Origin: Saprospiraceae bacterium
GTDB taxonomy: Bacteria > Bacteroidota > Bacteroidia > Chitinophagales > Saprospiraceae
Reading direction: 5' to 3'
DNA length: 64,000 bases
Assembly (NCBI GenBank): GCA_028285545.1
Contig: JANQPA010000004.1
Coordinates: 36,090 to 100,089, forward strand
A program made the position numbers and the translations under genes. The notes under the pieces are model-generated. The model saw nothing but the letters and a program-made list of their open reading frames with translations, was not told the origin of the DNA and did not search any database. Positions 34,435 through 43,840 of the stretch are shown in pieces. How positions within the stretch are numbered: the first letter of the stretch is position 1; each line of letters starts with the position of its first letter.

Positions 34435-36875
34435 AACGGACCGTCAAATTATTATTGCAGGCACAAATATACATGAAGTATAACCTGAGAATGGCCATTC
34501 GCATGCTATCAAAGAATAAGCTTTTCTCATTCATAAATTTATTTGGTCTGACGGCTGGTTTTTTTGCAGCCATTCTTATTTCACAATATGTGAAATTCGA
34601 ACTTGGTTTTGACAAATTTCATACGAACTATCAAAATACCTATCGGGTAAGCTTCAAGAGGATCGAAAATAATCAGGAGACCCTACATTCAGCTACGACC
34701 TTTTTACCTGTTGGGAATCTGCTTTATGAAGAATATTCAGAAGTGTCTGATCAATGCAGATTCTATTATCCATTTACGCATGGGGTGATAAACATTGATA
34801 CTAAATCCTATTTTGAAGAAAAACCAGTTTTTGCCGATGAATCCTTTTTCCGTGTTTTCTCCTTTGAACTTTTAGAAGGAGACAAAGAAAGGGCACTTTC
34901 CGAGCCAAATGCGGTTGTACTTTCTGAAGATCTTGCAGACAAATACTTTGGACGATCAAATCCAATCGGAAAAATTCTCAAGTTTACTTTTGAAGATGGT
35001 TCTGCTGAATTAACAGTGAAGGGAATCATGGCCAATCCCAGGCGAGATTCACATCTAAAATTGGATATGCTTATTTCCTTTCGGACATTGGATCAATGGC
35101 CAATTTTCCAAAATAATTCCTGGTCACTCCCCTTTTATCATACCTATATTCAGTTGAACCCTGATACCGATGTTCAAGCATTTGAAGCCTCTGCATCTGC
35201 TCTTTTAACCAAATACAGGCCCAATGATGAAGGAGATGGTTTGAGAGAGTTTTTTGTTTTCCAGCCTTTAAAAGATATTCATCTTGATTCCAATCTTCAA
35301 TTTGAGTTAGGGCTTAATGGGGATAGGCAGGCTATTAATTTTATGGTGCTGGTAGCCATCCTCATTTTGTTGATTGTTTACCTCAATTATATCAATTTCA
35401 CTACAGCCATTTCGGCTACCAGAGCTAAAGAAATTGGCGTTCATAGAGTTATGGGGTCCAGTCGAACTCAACTTATTCTAAGATTCCTTACCGAGTCCGT
35501 AGTCTTGAATGTTTGTTCGTTTTTTTTAGCCTTATTGATGGTTGTTTTTTCCTTAGATATGATCTCCCAGTTTACAGAAACCTATTTTGAAATATCCAAA
35601 GATATAGGCTTTTGGTTGACCTTGTTAGGCATAGTTATTATAGGTGCCATATTTGCCAATCTATACCCTGCCATAATGAGTTCTGGTTTTCAACCTATTA
35701 AGATTCTTCGGGGGCAATTTTCACTTAACACAAAAGATGGGCTTCTTCGAAAAACCTTGATTGGGGCTCAGTTTGCCATTACAGTAGCAATGATAGGAGG
35801 TGTGGTGCTTATCTCCGAACAAACTAACTTTTTGTTAGGAAAGGACCCTGGATTTGCTTCAGAGCAGCTCATGGTGATAAATGCTCCACGAAACATGCAA
35901 GCGGCAAATTTCCAGTTATCAATTGAAGGTCTAGGAGAAGGGATCACTGACCATTCAGATATATATGCTTTTACTACAAGCGGGAGTGTACCTGGGAAGG
36001 TTATGGGATCTGGGACGATCCGTCGGGCAAAGGATGAAACTTCTGAGGGGACAGCCTTACAGTTCAACCTTATCGGCTATGATTTCTTCTCTACCTATGG
36101 CTTAAAAGTGCTTGAAGGAAGAGCTTTTTCAAGGTCATTTCAATCTGATAATACCAAGGTAATGATAAACGAAGCAGCTGTAGATGCCTTGGGATATTCT
36201 GATAATTTGCAAGCGGTGGGTTCCAAAATCCTTACAGCTGGAAGAGAACTTGAAATATTGGGTGTGGTGAGCAATTATCATCACTCCTCCTTGAAGATTA
36301 ATTTTGAACCCATTGTTTTTGTTTTAAGCCCCAACAGATTAGTTTACATGACCATCCAGCTGAATACCAACCAACTACCTCGAACATTAAAAGTGATTGA
36401 AACAGAAATGAAGCAACGATTTCCCGATCACCCATTTGAATATTTTTTCTTAGATGAGGTATTTGACAGGGAATTCAAAACGGAACTTAGATATGCTGCC
36501 CTTCTTAAGAATTTTTCTTTTCTAGCGGTCATTCTTGCTTCTTTGGGCTTGCTTGGCTTATCAACATTCCTGATTAGCCAGCGATCAAAAGAGATAGGGA
36601 TCAGAAAATTACTGGGAGCAACTCCGAAAAACTTTGTAGGTCTGATGGGTTCATTTTTTCTCAAACCCATGATGTTTGGAAGTTTAATAGCCTGTATACT
36701 CCTCTATTATTATGGTAATGAATGGTTAGCAACATTTCCCTTCCGCGTCGGAATGAAATGGTATATGTTCATTATCCCGTTATCAATCGTAATGGCTATG
36801 ACTGTTTTTACCTTAATCCAGCTAGTAGTAAAAACATCTCGAATAGAGCCAACCAAAATGCTTCGAGATGAATAG
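34431..36875 (+). CDS. FtsX-family ABC transporter permease (no prefix domain)
   Basis: The 814 aa permease has duplicated MacB/FtsX halves. TM1 is near residues 35-55 (FSFINLFGLTAGFFAAI). The first FtsX core is about 300-430 with RAKEIGVHRVMGS and the second about 685-810 with RSKEIGIRKLLGA. It lacks the permease prefix domain found in the 13965 and 17079 proteins. No ATPase gene is adjacent. The chosen ATG overlaps the CPBP stop codon. MKYNLR at residue 15 is a possible alternative start. Confidence 0.88.
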   Translation: MKRTVKLLLQAQIYMKYNLRMAIRMLSKNKLFSFINLFGLTAGFFAAILISQYVKFELGFDKFHTNYQNTYRVSFKRIENNQETLHSATTFLPVGNLLYEEYSEVSDQCRFYYPFTHGVINIDTKSYFEEKPVFADESFFRVFSFELLEGDKERALSEPNAVVLSEDLADKYFGRSNPIGKILKFTFEDGSAELTVKGIMANPRRDSHLKLDMLISFRTLDQWPIFQNNSWSLPFYHTYIQLNPDTDVQAFEASASALLTKYRPNDEGDGLREFFVFQPLKDIHLDSNLQFELGLNGDRQAINFMVLVAILILLIVYLNYINFTTAISATRAKEIGVHRVMGSSRTQLILRFLTESVVLNVCSFFLALLMVVFSLDMISQFTETYFEISKDIGFWLTLLGIVIIGAIFANLYPAIMSSGFQPIKILRGQFSLNTKDGLLRKTLIGAQFAITVAMIGGVVLISEQTNFLLGKDPGFASEQLMVINAPRNMQAANFQLSIEGLGEGITDHSDIYAFTTSGSVPGKVMGSGTIRRAKDETSEGTALQFNLIGYDFFSTYGLKVLEGRAFSRSFQSDNTKVMINEAAVDALGYSDNLQAVGSKILTAGRELEILGVVSNYHHSSLKINFEPIVFVLSPNRLVYMTIQLNTNQLPRTLKVIETEMKQRFPDHPFEYFFLDEVFDREFKTELRYAALLKNFSFLAVILASLGLLGLSTFLISQRSKEIGIRKLLGATPKNFVGLMGSFFLKPMMFGSLIACILLYYYGNEWLATFPFRVGMKWYMFIIPLSIVMAMTVFTLIQLVVKTSRIEPTKMLRDE

Positions 36876-37037
36876 CATTTTCTTAATTCTAAAGAATTTT
36901 ATAGTTGAGTGAAGTGTACTGAGTAATTAAACTTAAAACAACTTGATAGAAAAAAATCATACATTGCTACATAATCCAGCTCATTTTTGACTCCATCGTA
37001 TTGCTTAGTCATTTTGAGCTTATGTATGTATTTTTAG

Positions 37038-38183
37038 TTGATTAAATTCTGTCTTATGAGTTCTCAGGTTATTGGATTAACGGAAAGCTTAATTTTGCTT
37101 GTTTTTCTGATAATGGCAATAATCAGTTTTCAATTGTTTAGAGCTAAAAGCGGGATTTTATTAAGCAATAGAATTTTAGGAGTACTATTTTCTTTGTTGA
37201 GTATTCAGATTTTGATTTCGTATTTGACAGTAATTCGTGTGCTTGAAAAGCCACTATTTATATTGATAGATGATACCCTTTTACTAGGAGTAGGTCCACT
37301 TCTCCTGTTGTATACAAAAATCACGATTGGGTCAAGAAAAAAACTGGACATGAGCGACTTGATTCACTTTGTGCCATTAATATTTTCCTTTGTTCCTTTT
37401 ATGTTTTTTTTGATTATGCCCAGCAATTATTCGGAGTGGTTACTTGGGTTTGATCTATCAGAACGGATAAAAACCTTGTCAAGAGCAAAGTTTCAATGGA
37501 CTTCTTTTTTAATGTTGACTCATATCAATGTTTATCTTCTCAGTTCATTTTTCTACGCTAAGAGATTACAAAATCACAATACAGAAGCCAATAATTACAA
37601 GTGGATCATTTATACACTCGGGGCATTTCAAATTATAAACATAGCAAGCTACATTCAGATCTTCAGGCCCTTTCTATTCCTGAAGCACTATCCATCTCTC
37701 AGCTTCCTTTTTATATTGATCACCTTGCTCATCTTTTTAATAAGTATTCTTTTGAAAGGTATGGAAGGGAGCCCTTTGTTTTCAGAACTTACACTTACCA
37801 AGTACCAAAATTCCAAATTAGGAAACGAGGAAAAGGTTAAACTACACTTGAGTCTTCAGAAATTAATAGAAGAAGATAAGATATATCTTAATTCAGCGAT
37901 TACAGTAAAGACTCTTGCTGAAAAGCTTATGACCCATCCCAAGAATGTATCCCAAGTGATCAATGAAGGTTTTGGCAAATCCTTTTATGATTTGATGAAT
38001 CATTACCGAGTCGTTTATGCCAAAGAATTACTTTCTGACTCATCTAAGAAAACACTTACAATTGCTGAGATTCAGTACGCTTCGGGCTTTGGTTCCAAGT
38101 CTTCGTTTCATACGCAGTTTAAGAAAAGGACAAAGCTTTCTCCAAAGGAGTTTAGGTTGCTAATGCAAAAGGATCTGCAATAG
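37038..38183 (+). CDS. Membrane-anchored AraC family transcriptional regulator
   Basis: The 381 aa protein has about seven membrane spans (first 245 residues) and a C-terminal AraC domain (about 280-378) with VKTLAEKLMTHPKNVSQVIN and YASGFGSKSSFHTQFKKRTK. An ORF read from a TTG in the first line starts upstream of ATG 37056 (MSSQVIGLTE); the ATG gives a cleaner N-terminus. The gene is single, between the FtsX permease and a convergent MBL gene, and a GAGACA-type hairpin follows it. Confidence 0.88.
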   Translation: MIKFCLMSSQVIGLTESLILLVFLIMAIISFQLFRAKSGILLSNRILGVLFSLLSIQILISYLTVIRVLEKPLFILIDDTLLLGVGPLLLLYTKITIGSRKKLDMSDLIHFVPLIFSFVPFMFFLIMPSNYSEWLLGFDLSERIKTLSRAKFQWTSFLMLTHINVYLLSSFFYAKRLQNHNTEANNYKWIIYTLGAFQIINIASYIQIFRPFLFLKHYPSLSFLFILITLLIFLISILLKGMEGSPLFSELTLTKYQNSKLGNEEKVKLHLSLQKLIEEDKIYLNSAITVKTLAEKLMTHPKNVSQVINEGFGKSFYDLMNHYRVVYAKELLSDSSKKTLTIAEIQYASGFGSKSSFHTQFKKRTKLSPKEFRLLMQKDLQ

Positions 38184-38230
38184 TATTCATATATACTTTC
38201 TGCTAAATTATTCACAAAAAGTGATCTGAG

Positions 38231-38300
38231 ATGGGAGACACATAGAAACAAATTGAGATATATGGAGACAATTTGTCTCTAATCATCTCCCATTTTTTGG
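38231..38300 (+). terminator. GAGACA-type hairpin between convergent genes
   Basis: ATGGGAGA (38231-38238) pairs with TCTCCCAT (38285-38292), and an inner stem GAGACAA-T-TTGTCTC lies at 38265-38279. Six T follow. The GAGACA/TGTCTC words resemble those in the long hairpin at 19773-19868. It is located 48 nt after the AraC stop and before the 3' end of the minus-strand MBL gene, so it may serve both. Confidence 0.65.
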
Positions 38301-38361
38301 TGGTTAAGAGTGCCTCTTTTTCACAAAGTATGAGCACTCTTTCTTTTACACGGGATTGATT

Positions 38362-39282
38362 TTATTTACCTTGATAGGGGTGGTTAGGTCTCCATGGAAA
38401 GGGTCCCATGAACTCATCTAATAAAATTCTCCAGACATTCATGGAGAGCCATTCTTCATACATAGCCCAATCTTTATATTTGGGCAATTTTAATTTGGAA
38501 GGAATTTCCATAGGGTTACCACCCTTTTGAAATTCCTTATAAATCCCAGATCTAATATCTTGGATAAACTGTAGATTGTCTTTAGCATCTTGTTTATCTC
38601 CTCCTTTTATAGCATCTGGTCTGTGATTATGTGCGTATACAGCCCTTTCAAAATCCAGTTCAAGAATTTCTTGTATAGACCGCTCCCATTCTTTGATATT
38701 GAAATCTGGGACTACACTCATAAGTACTCTATTAGGGGTAACTAAGTCGGCGATATAGGCTATATTTTGTTGAGGGATAAGAAAAACGGTCATTCCTAAA
38801 CCATGATTCATTCCGAGGTAATGCAATTCCACTGTTGTTTCTCCTAAAGTGATGTCCTTACGGGTTCCTCCCCAGCTTTCATCTGGAATTGCCATATCCA
38901 TCCCCTTATTCGCTTTCATCCATTCATATGCTTCGACATGGGCAATTGTTTTGGCACCTACATCTTTAAAGACTTGTCCTCCACTGGCATGATCCCAATG
39001 GTTGTGGCTGTGAAGCAGGTATTTTATGGGTTGGGGGCTTACTTTCTTAATGGCCTCTATCATTCCCTTGGCATGCCGGCTATCAACAGATTCAATAGCA
39101 ATAACCCCCTCAGAGGTGACAATAAACATTGAATAATACTCTCCATACCCCCCATAGCTGTATATATTTTCTCCAATTTTAGCTACATTTTCTGGCAATG
39201 TTTGACTATTTAAGGAGTTGGAAACCCCAATAGATAGCGTGATTGTTACTGCCGAAATCATAAGGTTGAATGAATATTTCAT
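38362..39282 (-). CDS. MBL-fold metallo-hydrolase, exported
   Basis: The 306 aa protein has an N-terminal signal peptide (about 1-27) and a metallo-beta-lactamase fold with the zinc motif HSHNHWDH (HxHxDH, about residues 91-98), followed by GGQVF. Further ligands are likely in NHGLGMTVF and in the YAHNHRP region. It resembles periplasmic MBL hydrolases of the alkyl-sulfatase/quinoprotein-relay type rather than a proven beta-lactamase. The substrate is unknown. The gene is monocistronic, and a TTTAGAA tandem repeat precedes it. Confidence 0.85.
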   Translation of the reverse strand: MKYSFNLMISAVTITLSIGVSNSLNSQTLPENVAKIGENIYSYGGYGEYYSMFIVTSEGVIAIESVDSRHAKGMIEAIKKVSPQPIKYLLHSHNHWDHASGGQVFKDVGAKTIAHVEAYEWMKANKGMDMAIPDESWGGTRKDITLGETTVELHYLGMNHGLGMTVFLIPQQNIAYIADLVTPNRVLMSVVPDFNIKEWERSIQEILELDFERAVYAHNHRPDAIKGGDKQDAKDNLQFIQDIRSGIYKEFQKGGNPMEIPSKLKLPKYKDWAMYEEWLSMNVWRILLDEFMGPFPWRPNHPYQGK

Positions 39283-39291
39283 CTTTCAAAA

Positions 39292-39312
39292 TTTAGAATT
39301 TAGAATTTAGAA
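39292..39312. repeat. TTTAGAA heptamer, three tandem copies
   Basis: Three perfect 7-nt units lie 10-30 nt upstream of the MBL start codon (minus strand). Copy-number change here would alter the promoter/leader spacing of that gene. No regulator is implied. Confidence 0.75.
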
Positions 39313-39404
39313 TTAGACTTTTGCACTTGACAAAATGTGTTGTTTTATCAAGCCTAAAGCTAATATCAATGCAATCGCATTCCATTCACCTATGTTAATG
39401 GATC

Positions 39405-39983
39405 TTAATTTTGTAGGTTTTTCCTGATCCGGCTTAGAGATTGTGGTTTAATATTTAGGTAAGATGCTATTAAGTAATGAGGTATATCATTCAAAAGTGA
39501 AGGGACATTCTTAATCAATTCTAGATATCTTTCTTCAGCACTTAAGCTATGCAGGTTGAAAATTTGATTAAGGGTTTCTATATAAGCATCTTGTATGCCG
39601 ATTCGAAAATATCTTTCAAAAACGGGGTGTTCTTTGGTGATGAAATCAAATGTTTCATGATTCATCATAAGCAATTCAGTAGGTTGGTAAGTTAGAATAT
39701 TAAATTTAGTGGGTTTACCCGAAAAAAAACTATACAAATCTCCTAACCACAATCCTGTCCAACGAATTTGAAGGACATGATTTTCTCCATTTTCGTCTAA
39801 TCGATAATTTACCATCAAGCCTTTGTTGATAAATGGCAAATACCTAATTATCTGCCCCTCCTTAATCAAAAATTCTTTTTTATCTAATGTTTTTCGAACT
39901 AATCTACTTTCCAATTCGAGATATGGTTCAAGAGGTAAATTTATATGCCTTTTAAAAGATTGATATAGCGTTGGATATTCCAT
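39405..39983 (-). CDS. Crp/Fnr family transcriptional regulator
   Basis: The 192 aa protein has a cNMP-type barrel (FLIKEGQIIRYLPFINKGLM, about residues 37-56) and the C-terminal HTH IPHYLIASYLNIKPQSLSRIRKNL. No cysteine cluster is present. It begins 24 nt after the stop of the zinc-ribbon membrane protein at 40008 and is probably the second gene of that operon. It is similar in size and ending to the Crp proteins at 12019 and 29588. Confidence 0.87.
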   Translation of the reverse strand: MEYPTLYQSFKRHINLPLEPYLELESRLVRKTLDKKEFLIKEGQIIRYLPFINKGLMVNYRLDENGENHVLQIRWTGLWLGDLYSFFSGKPTKFNILTYQPTELLMMNHETFDFITKEHPVFERYFRIGIQDAYIETLNQIFNLHSLSAEERYLELIKNVPSLLNDIPHYLIASYLNIKPQSLSRIRKNLQN

Positions 39984-40007
39984 TACATTTTAGCTCCAAA
40001 AAATATT

Positions 40008-40763
40008 TTAAACATTAGCCTCTGGTACTTTTCTATCTTCAATATTCAGATACCGTTCTATTTCTTGTTCTAAGAATTTAGCTTTAGAAAGTGTATTAAC
40101 CGTAATCAGTTTTTGGTGTTTTTGACCTTCCATACCATTTACAATCATAAAGATGGAAAAATACCCTGAGCCATCTGCTGCATGTTTTAGGTACAACTGA
40201 TCAATCTCATCCGCATTATAGGTTTTATCTTTTCTGAAATGGGTAGGACGGGATTTGATGCTTAAGAATCTATTATTGACATCAATGTAAGTTTTGTTAT
40301 TGGAGTAGTTAAAAGCTCGATAGATAAAATAGAGAGAGCCTACTCCTAAAGCAGCAGGAATGAAAATGGGCATATTAAATTTATCTGAAAAAAGCATAAG
40401 AAATGTAAAAATGGCAAGGATGGGTAAAAATACCAGACCGTAAGCATCTACTCCCTGAATATGCTGTTGAACAGTAATATCTAAATCATCTCCATAATAA
40501 AACAAATCTATTCCCTCCGGGCGTAATATTTCTTGCTTTACAGCATTCGATGTTTTTACACTTTTCACCTCTTCATCAATAGAAAAAATGACATTGCAGG
40601 AACCACATTTTGCAACATTATTTTGAAGATTTAAATTATCGGCAGGGACTACATCATTACACGAGGGGCAGTTGACATTGGTAAAGGTTTTGGGAAATTC
40701 TTTTTTTATATCCTTCAGCTCAAGTTTTTCTACAGGCTTATATTTCTCAATGTGTTCTTCCAT
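40008..40763 (-). CDS. Hypothetical membrane protein with zinc ribbon
   Basis: This 251 aa protein is not recognised as a known family. A zinc ribbon is formed by CPSC (32-35) and CGSC (53-56), and two membrane spans lie at about 115-155. A C-terminal PH-like cytoplasmic domain follows (TYIDVNNRFLSIKSRP, DEIDQLYLKH). Zinc-ribbon plus PH-like arrangements are common among uncharacterised Bacteroidota membrane proteins. It likely forms an operon with the Crp regulator downstream. Confidence 0.75.
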   Translation of the reverse strand: MEEHIEKYKPVEKLELKDIKKEFPKTFTNVNCPSCNDVVPADNLNLQNNVAKCGSCNVIFSIDEEVKSVKTSNAVKQEILRPEGIDLFYYGDDLDITVQQHIQGVDAYGLVFLPILAIFTFLMLFSDKFNMPIFIPAALGVGSLYFIYRAFNYSNNKTYIDVNNRFLSIKSRPTHFRKDKTYNADEIDQLYLKHAADGSGYFSIFMIVNGMEGQKHQKLITVNTLSKAKFLEQEIERYLNIEDRKVPEANV

Positions 40764-41123
40764 TATGAATTGGTTTTAACGAAAATAATCAATTCATCAA
40801 TTTTCAAAAGATATTTTATTTCTAATTTGTGAAAAGTGTGTTCCTAACATCACAGAAATATCTCTTTAGTTCTTTTCATTCAAAGGGCTAACAATATTTT
40901 GGCCCTTCCAGGGCATCTAAATAAGATTAAATGAGACTGTTCAGTGTTCAGCGTTCAGAGCAAAACTGATTATCAATAAATTCGAAATGTTCAGACACAC
41001 TTTTTTGAATGCTCTCGATTAAATTTATGTTTTGAGCTTAGATCATCATTAATATTTATTTCTGAGAAAAATGATTTCAAATGACTATTCCAATTTAGAT
41101 TATGACTCATGTAGAAAATATTT
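40764..41123. other. 360-nt intergenic region with GTTCAG heptad repeat
   Basis: No gene or convincing promoter is visible. GTTCAG occurs three times at 7-nt steps (40939, 40946, 40953). A short hairpin-like GGCCCTTCCAGGGC lies near 40902. The rest is AT-rich. Confidence 0.6.
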
Positions 41124-42260
41124 TTACTTGAAGTGTTCATAAAGAGAAGAAACAAGTCTCTTTACAAATGAATTCGTAGGAAAAGAAAAACCAATGTTGC
41201 TTAGCCAAATGGCGGCTATTTCTTTTTCTGGAAGGTATAAAATGCAGGTCTGCACCCCCGAAATTTGTCCGGTGTGCCAAATTAGGTTTATTTCCTTTTT
41301 ATTGGTCAATTTATAGGTCTTATCATTCATTACTCCAAAAGCATAGTTTTTTAAATTCGGGGTGAAATAAATTTCCTTTGATGCTTTTGAAATAAGATCA
41401 CTCTTAAAATAGATGGCTTTGACCCAGAGGGCAAGATCTTCAACAGTTGAAACGATTCCTGCCGAGGCCTTTACCGGATACAAATTGCGGAATCTAGTAG
41501 TGGGCTGAATGGTTTTACCATTGGCATACTCATAATTATAAGCTTTATTGGGAATAAGTGCATCCATGGTTTCAACCATAGTGTTTTTCATTAAAAGAGG
41601 CTTCAGAATCATACTTTCCAATGCCTTTTCATAAGACATTCCAGTGGTTTTCTCAATGATAAGTGCCAATATTTCATAGGCAGCATTATTATATTGGTAT
41701 TTTGTTCCCGGGACAAAATGCAATGGTTGTTGGGAAATACTGTCTAAAAATTCTTGACTTGAAAAACTTTCTATGGCTTTGTTATTTTTGAAGTCCCATT
41801 TATAATTGGACACTACGTGGCTCCACATATATGGCCCCGGGTTTGGTTCGATACCCGAAGTATGGGTTAATAATTGATGGATGGTGACTTTAGAGGCCTC
41901 TCCCCTATTAAACTCTTGAAAATATTGACCCAAATTATGCTTGATGTTGATTTTTCCGGCTTCGTGCAATTGCATAATCAACATAGCTGTAAATTGCTTA
42001 GAAAGAGAAGCTATTCTGAATCGAATGCTATCGTTAAAACTAATTTTATACTCATAATTGGCATAACCTTTATGGACAGTGAGTATCTTTTCTCCTTCTT
42101 TCATCAACATTAAGGAACCACTAAAAGGAGTATTATTTTCTTCAAGCAGGTTAAAAATATTTTCTATTTCAGATTTAAGAGACTTCTGTGCAATAGCTTG
42201 TAATGATGAGATGACAAACAGGATCAGTATAATTTTTCTATCCATTGGTTTATTTTTCAA
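41124..42260 (-). CDS. Class C beta-lactamase-like serine hydrolase
   Basis: The 378 aa protein has a signal peptide (about 1-24, ending AIAQ) and a single beta-lactamase-type domain with the SLSK nucleophile motif (84-87), YNN in YQYNNAAYEIL, and HTG in WHTGQISG. All three catalytic motifs are canonical. It is periplasmic, and the substrate is unknown. It is transcribed alone. A REP-like element and a terminator hairpin separate it from the S41 protease upstream. Confidence 0.9.
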   Translation of the reverse strand: MKNKPMDRKIILILFVISSLQAIAQKSLKSEIENIFNLLEENNTPFSGSLMLMKEGEKILTVHKGYANYEYKISFNDSIRFRIASLSKQFTAMLIMQLHEAGKINIKHNLGQYFQEFNRGEASKVTIHQLLTHTSGIEPNPGPYMWSHVVSNYKWDFKNNKAIESFSSQEFLDSISQQPLHFVPGTKYQYNNAAYEILALIIEKTTGMSYEKALESMILKPLLMKNTMVETMDALIPNKAYNYEYANGKTIQPTTRFRNLYPVKASAGIVSTVEDLALWVKAIYFKSDLISKASKEIYFTPNLKNYAFGVMNDKTYKLTNKKEINLIWHTGQISGVQTCILYLPEKEIAAIWLSNIGFSFPTNSFVKRLVSSLYEHFK

Positions 42261-42303
42261 ATTAAAGCTGATGTTTTTACTAAGCTATTAGCCTTAATTT
42301 GAA

Positions 42304-42335
42304 AAAAAGTAACATGCGCTTACCTGTTACTTTTT
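42304..42335 (-). terminator. Terminator hairpin of the S41 protease cluster
   Basis: AAAAAGTAACA and TGTTACTTTTT (11-bp stem, 10-nt loop) form a hairpin with T-tracts on both sides, so it could work in either direction. It lies about 185 nt downstream of the S41 gene on the minus strand. Confidence 0.6.
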
Positions 42336-42401
42336 AAATCTATATTTATTGTTTTTTAACATTTAGATGGCTTTGGTGCATGAAAGAACATCGAATTAAT
42401 A

Positions 42402-42440
42402 GCTTACCAATCCCTACATTTCATTTCGGGCTTAGTAATC
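42402..42440. repeat. REP-like 39-nt hairpin element, copy B
   Basis: Arms GCTTACCAATCCC and GGGCTTAGTAATC surround a 13-nt loop. The core differs from copy A at two positions in the loop. A GAAAGAACAT block (42382-42391) is the counterpart of the AAAGAAC block seen in copy A. Confidence 0.75.
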
Positions 42441-42519
42441 TGTTATTTTAATATCTAAGCAGCAACACTGAATGATATTAATCGTTGCATTGACTAATTT
42501 TTTGTCCAATAGGAATGCT

Positions 42520-43812
42520 TCACTTGATTCGTTTGACTACTTCTTCCATCGCTTTTTGCAATTGTGGATCGCCGGAGGGAGGGTCCATTAAAGTACGATC
42601 TACGGGGGTATCCGGATCTACTCCTTTCCCTTCTAATCGAACCCCATCCACGTTCACATCTGTAGCAGCCAGGTAGAGCACATCACCATTGGAAAGCAAA
42701 AAAATACGCCCCCCCACTACCGCTCCGGCAGTGCTGTGTCCAACAACAGGTCCGAGTTTTAATTTTTTGAAGCCGTAAGTGAAGAGTTCTTTGCCACTGG
42801 TGCTTCTTTCATTAATCAGTAGGGCTACTGGCTTTTCCCAAACACCACTGTAGGATCCCATCTGGCCTTGGCGAGTCCGGCTGGAAACAATAGCGATGGG
42901 TTCACGAAAAAGACTGAGGTAATTTAAATCTGCGCCTCCCCAACCATCGCGTAAGTCGAGGACAAGAGCATCTGCCTTGCTTAAATTCCCCCATAGGATC
43001 TGCCCTCGAAGCAGGTCCTGGTACTTTGCTCCAGCATAGCTCCATAGATGAATATACCCAATCTTTTTGTCTTCATGATCAATCAGTCGGGCACTGGCTT
43101 CGGCGGCAGCTTCAAACATGGTTCGGCCATCCAATTTTGTTACTTTAACATTGGTTGTTTTTTCAATCCCTCGACGATTTACTTTGATGGTTACACTCTC
43201 CCCTGCCTTACCTTTAAAAGAATTGATGGGATGAAAATCCTCATCATTGACTGTTAGTAGGCGATCGCCGAATTTGAGGCCGGCTTCCTGAGCTGGAAAG
43301 CCATCAAAAACAGCACTGATAACAAAATGATCATTCATCTTACGGATATCGATTCCAATTCCTTCATAAATAAACAAATCCTCACGATCCTGATCATACA
43401 AGCTATTGAATACCCCCAGCAACTGGTATCTTTTGGGATTTTCTTTGGAGAAATAATAGGTATGGGAGGTGTTTAAAGTGGATAGCAGGGAATTGATTAC
43501 ATCTTCTAGCTGTGAGGATTTTGTTATGCTCCTGACCTGATCACGAGATCGGCTAAGCGCTTCTTTCCATTGTGGAGTGGAAACAAGAGTAGAATCATAG
43601 AAATAGGTTTCAACCTTTTCAATTACTTCTTCAAATTGTGATCGATAATCAATTGATTCTTGGGCAAGGATTACTGGGGAGAATGTCAAACAAAAAAAGA
43701 GTGCCAGCAGGGCAGTCAGGAGACCTACGGTTGGGAGACTGCCACGAGCGATCAGGAGACAGCCCTGAGCGGCACGAGCGGAGTCTTCTATTAAGTAAGT
43801 CTTGATCTTCAT
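42520..43812 (-). CDS. S41 family C-terminal processing peptidase with PDZ domain
   Basis: The 430 aa exported protein has a helical N-terminal S41 domain, a PDZ domain (about 150-215, FPAQEAGLKFGDRLLTVNDED) and an S41 peptidase core. The core contains LVLDLRDGWGG, the expected nucleophile region ERSTSGKE and a Lys in YGFKKLK, matching the Ser-Lys dyad of tail-specific proteases. The signal peptide hydrophobic core (LLTALLALFFCLTF) is preceded by an odd 30-residue lead containing SARAAQGC and IARGSLP, encoded by a GC-rich repeat. It is the last gene of a four-gene minus-strand cluster. Confidence 0.85.
   Translation of the reverse strand: MKIKTYLIEDSARAAQGCLLIARGSLPTVGLLTALLALFFCLTFSPVILAQESIDYRSQFEEVIEKVETYFYDSTLVSTPQWKEALSRSRDQVRSITKSSQLEDVINSLLSTLNTSHTYYFSKENPKRYQLLGVFNSLYDQDREDLFIYEGIGIDIRKMNDHFVISAVFDGFPAQEAGLKFGDRLLTVNDEDFHPINSFKGKAGESVTIKVNRRGIEKTTNVKVTKLDGRTMFEAAAEASARLIDHEDKKIGYIHLWSYAGAKYQDLLRGQILWGNLSKADALVLDLRDGWGGADLNYLSLFREPIAIVSSRTRQGQMGSYSGVWEKPVALLINERSTSGKELFTYGFKKLKLGPVVGHSTAGAVVGGRIFLLSNGDVLYLAATDVNVDGVRLEGKGVDPDTPVDRTLMDPPSGDPQLQKAMEEVVKRIK
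43706..43780 (-). repeat. GC-rich repeat island inside the signal-peptide coding region
   Basis: Within about 75 nt, CACGAGCG occurs at 43743 and 43773, TCAGGAGAC at 43716 and 43752, and GGAGAC three times. GGCAGTC (43711) pairs with GACTGCC (43737). The island is much richer in G+C than its surroundings and encodes residues of about 11-35 of the S41 protease. Confidence 0.7.
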
Positions 43813-43840
43813 TTTTTCGGGTAATTATTAAATTTTTATA

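Noticed and set aside
33592..36875. Bacteriocin immunity / lantibiotic export cassette (CPBP plus FtsX permease)
   Set aside because: No precursor peptide, modification enzyme or ATPase is visible; the coupling is real but the role cannot be claimed.
38362..39282. True metallo-beta-lactamase (antibiotic resistance)
   Set aside because: It has the HxHxDH motif shared by the whole MBL superfamily but not the full zinc-ligand pattern I would require; context gives no resistance link.
41124..42260. AmpC beta-lactamase
   Set aside because: SxxK, YxN and HTG motifs are shared with esterases and carboxypeptidases, and five such paralogues in one window favour general hydrolases.
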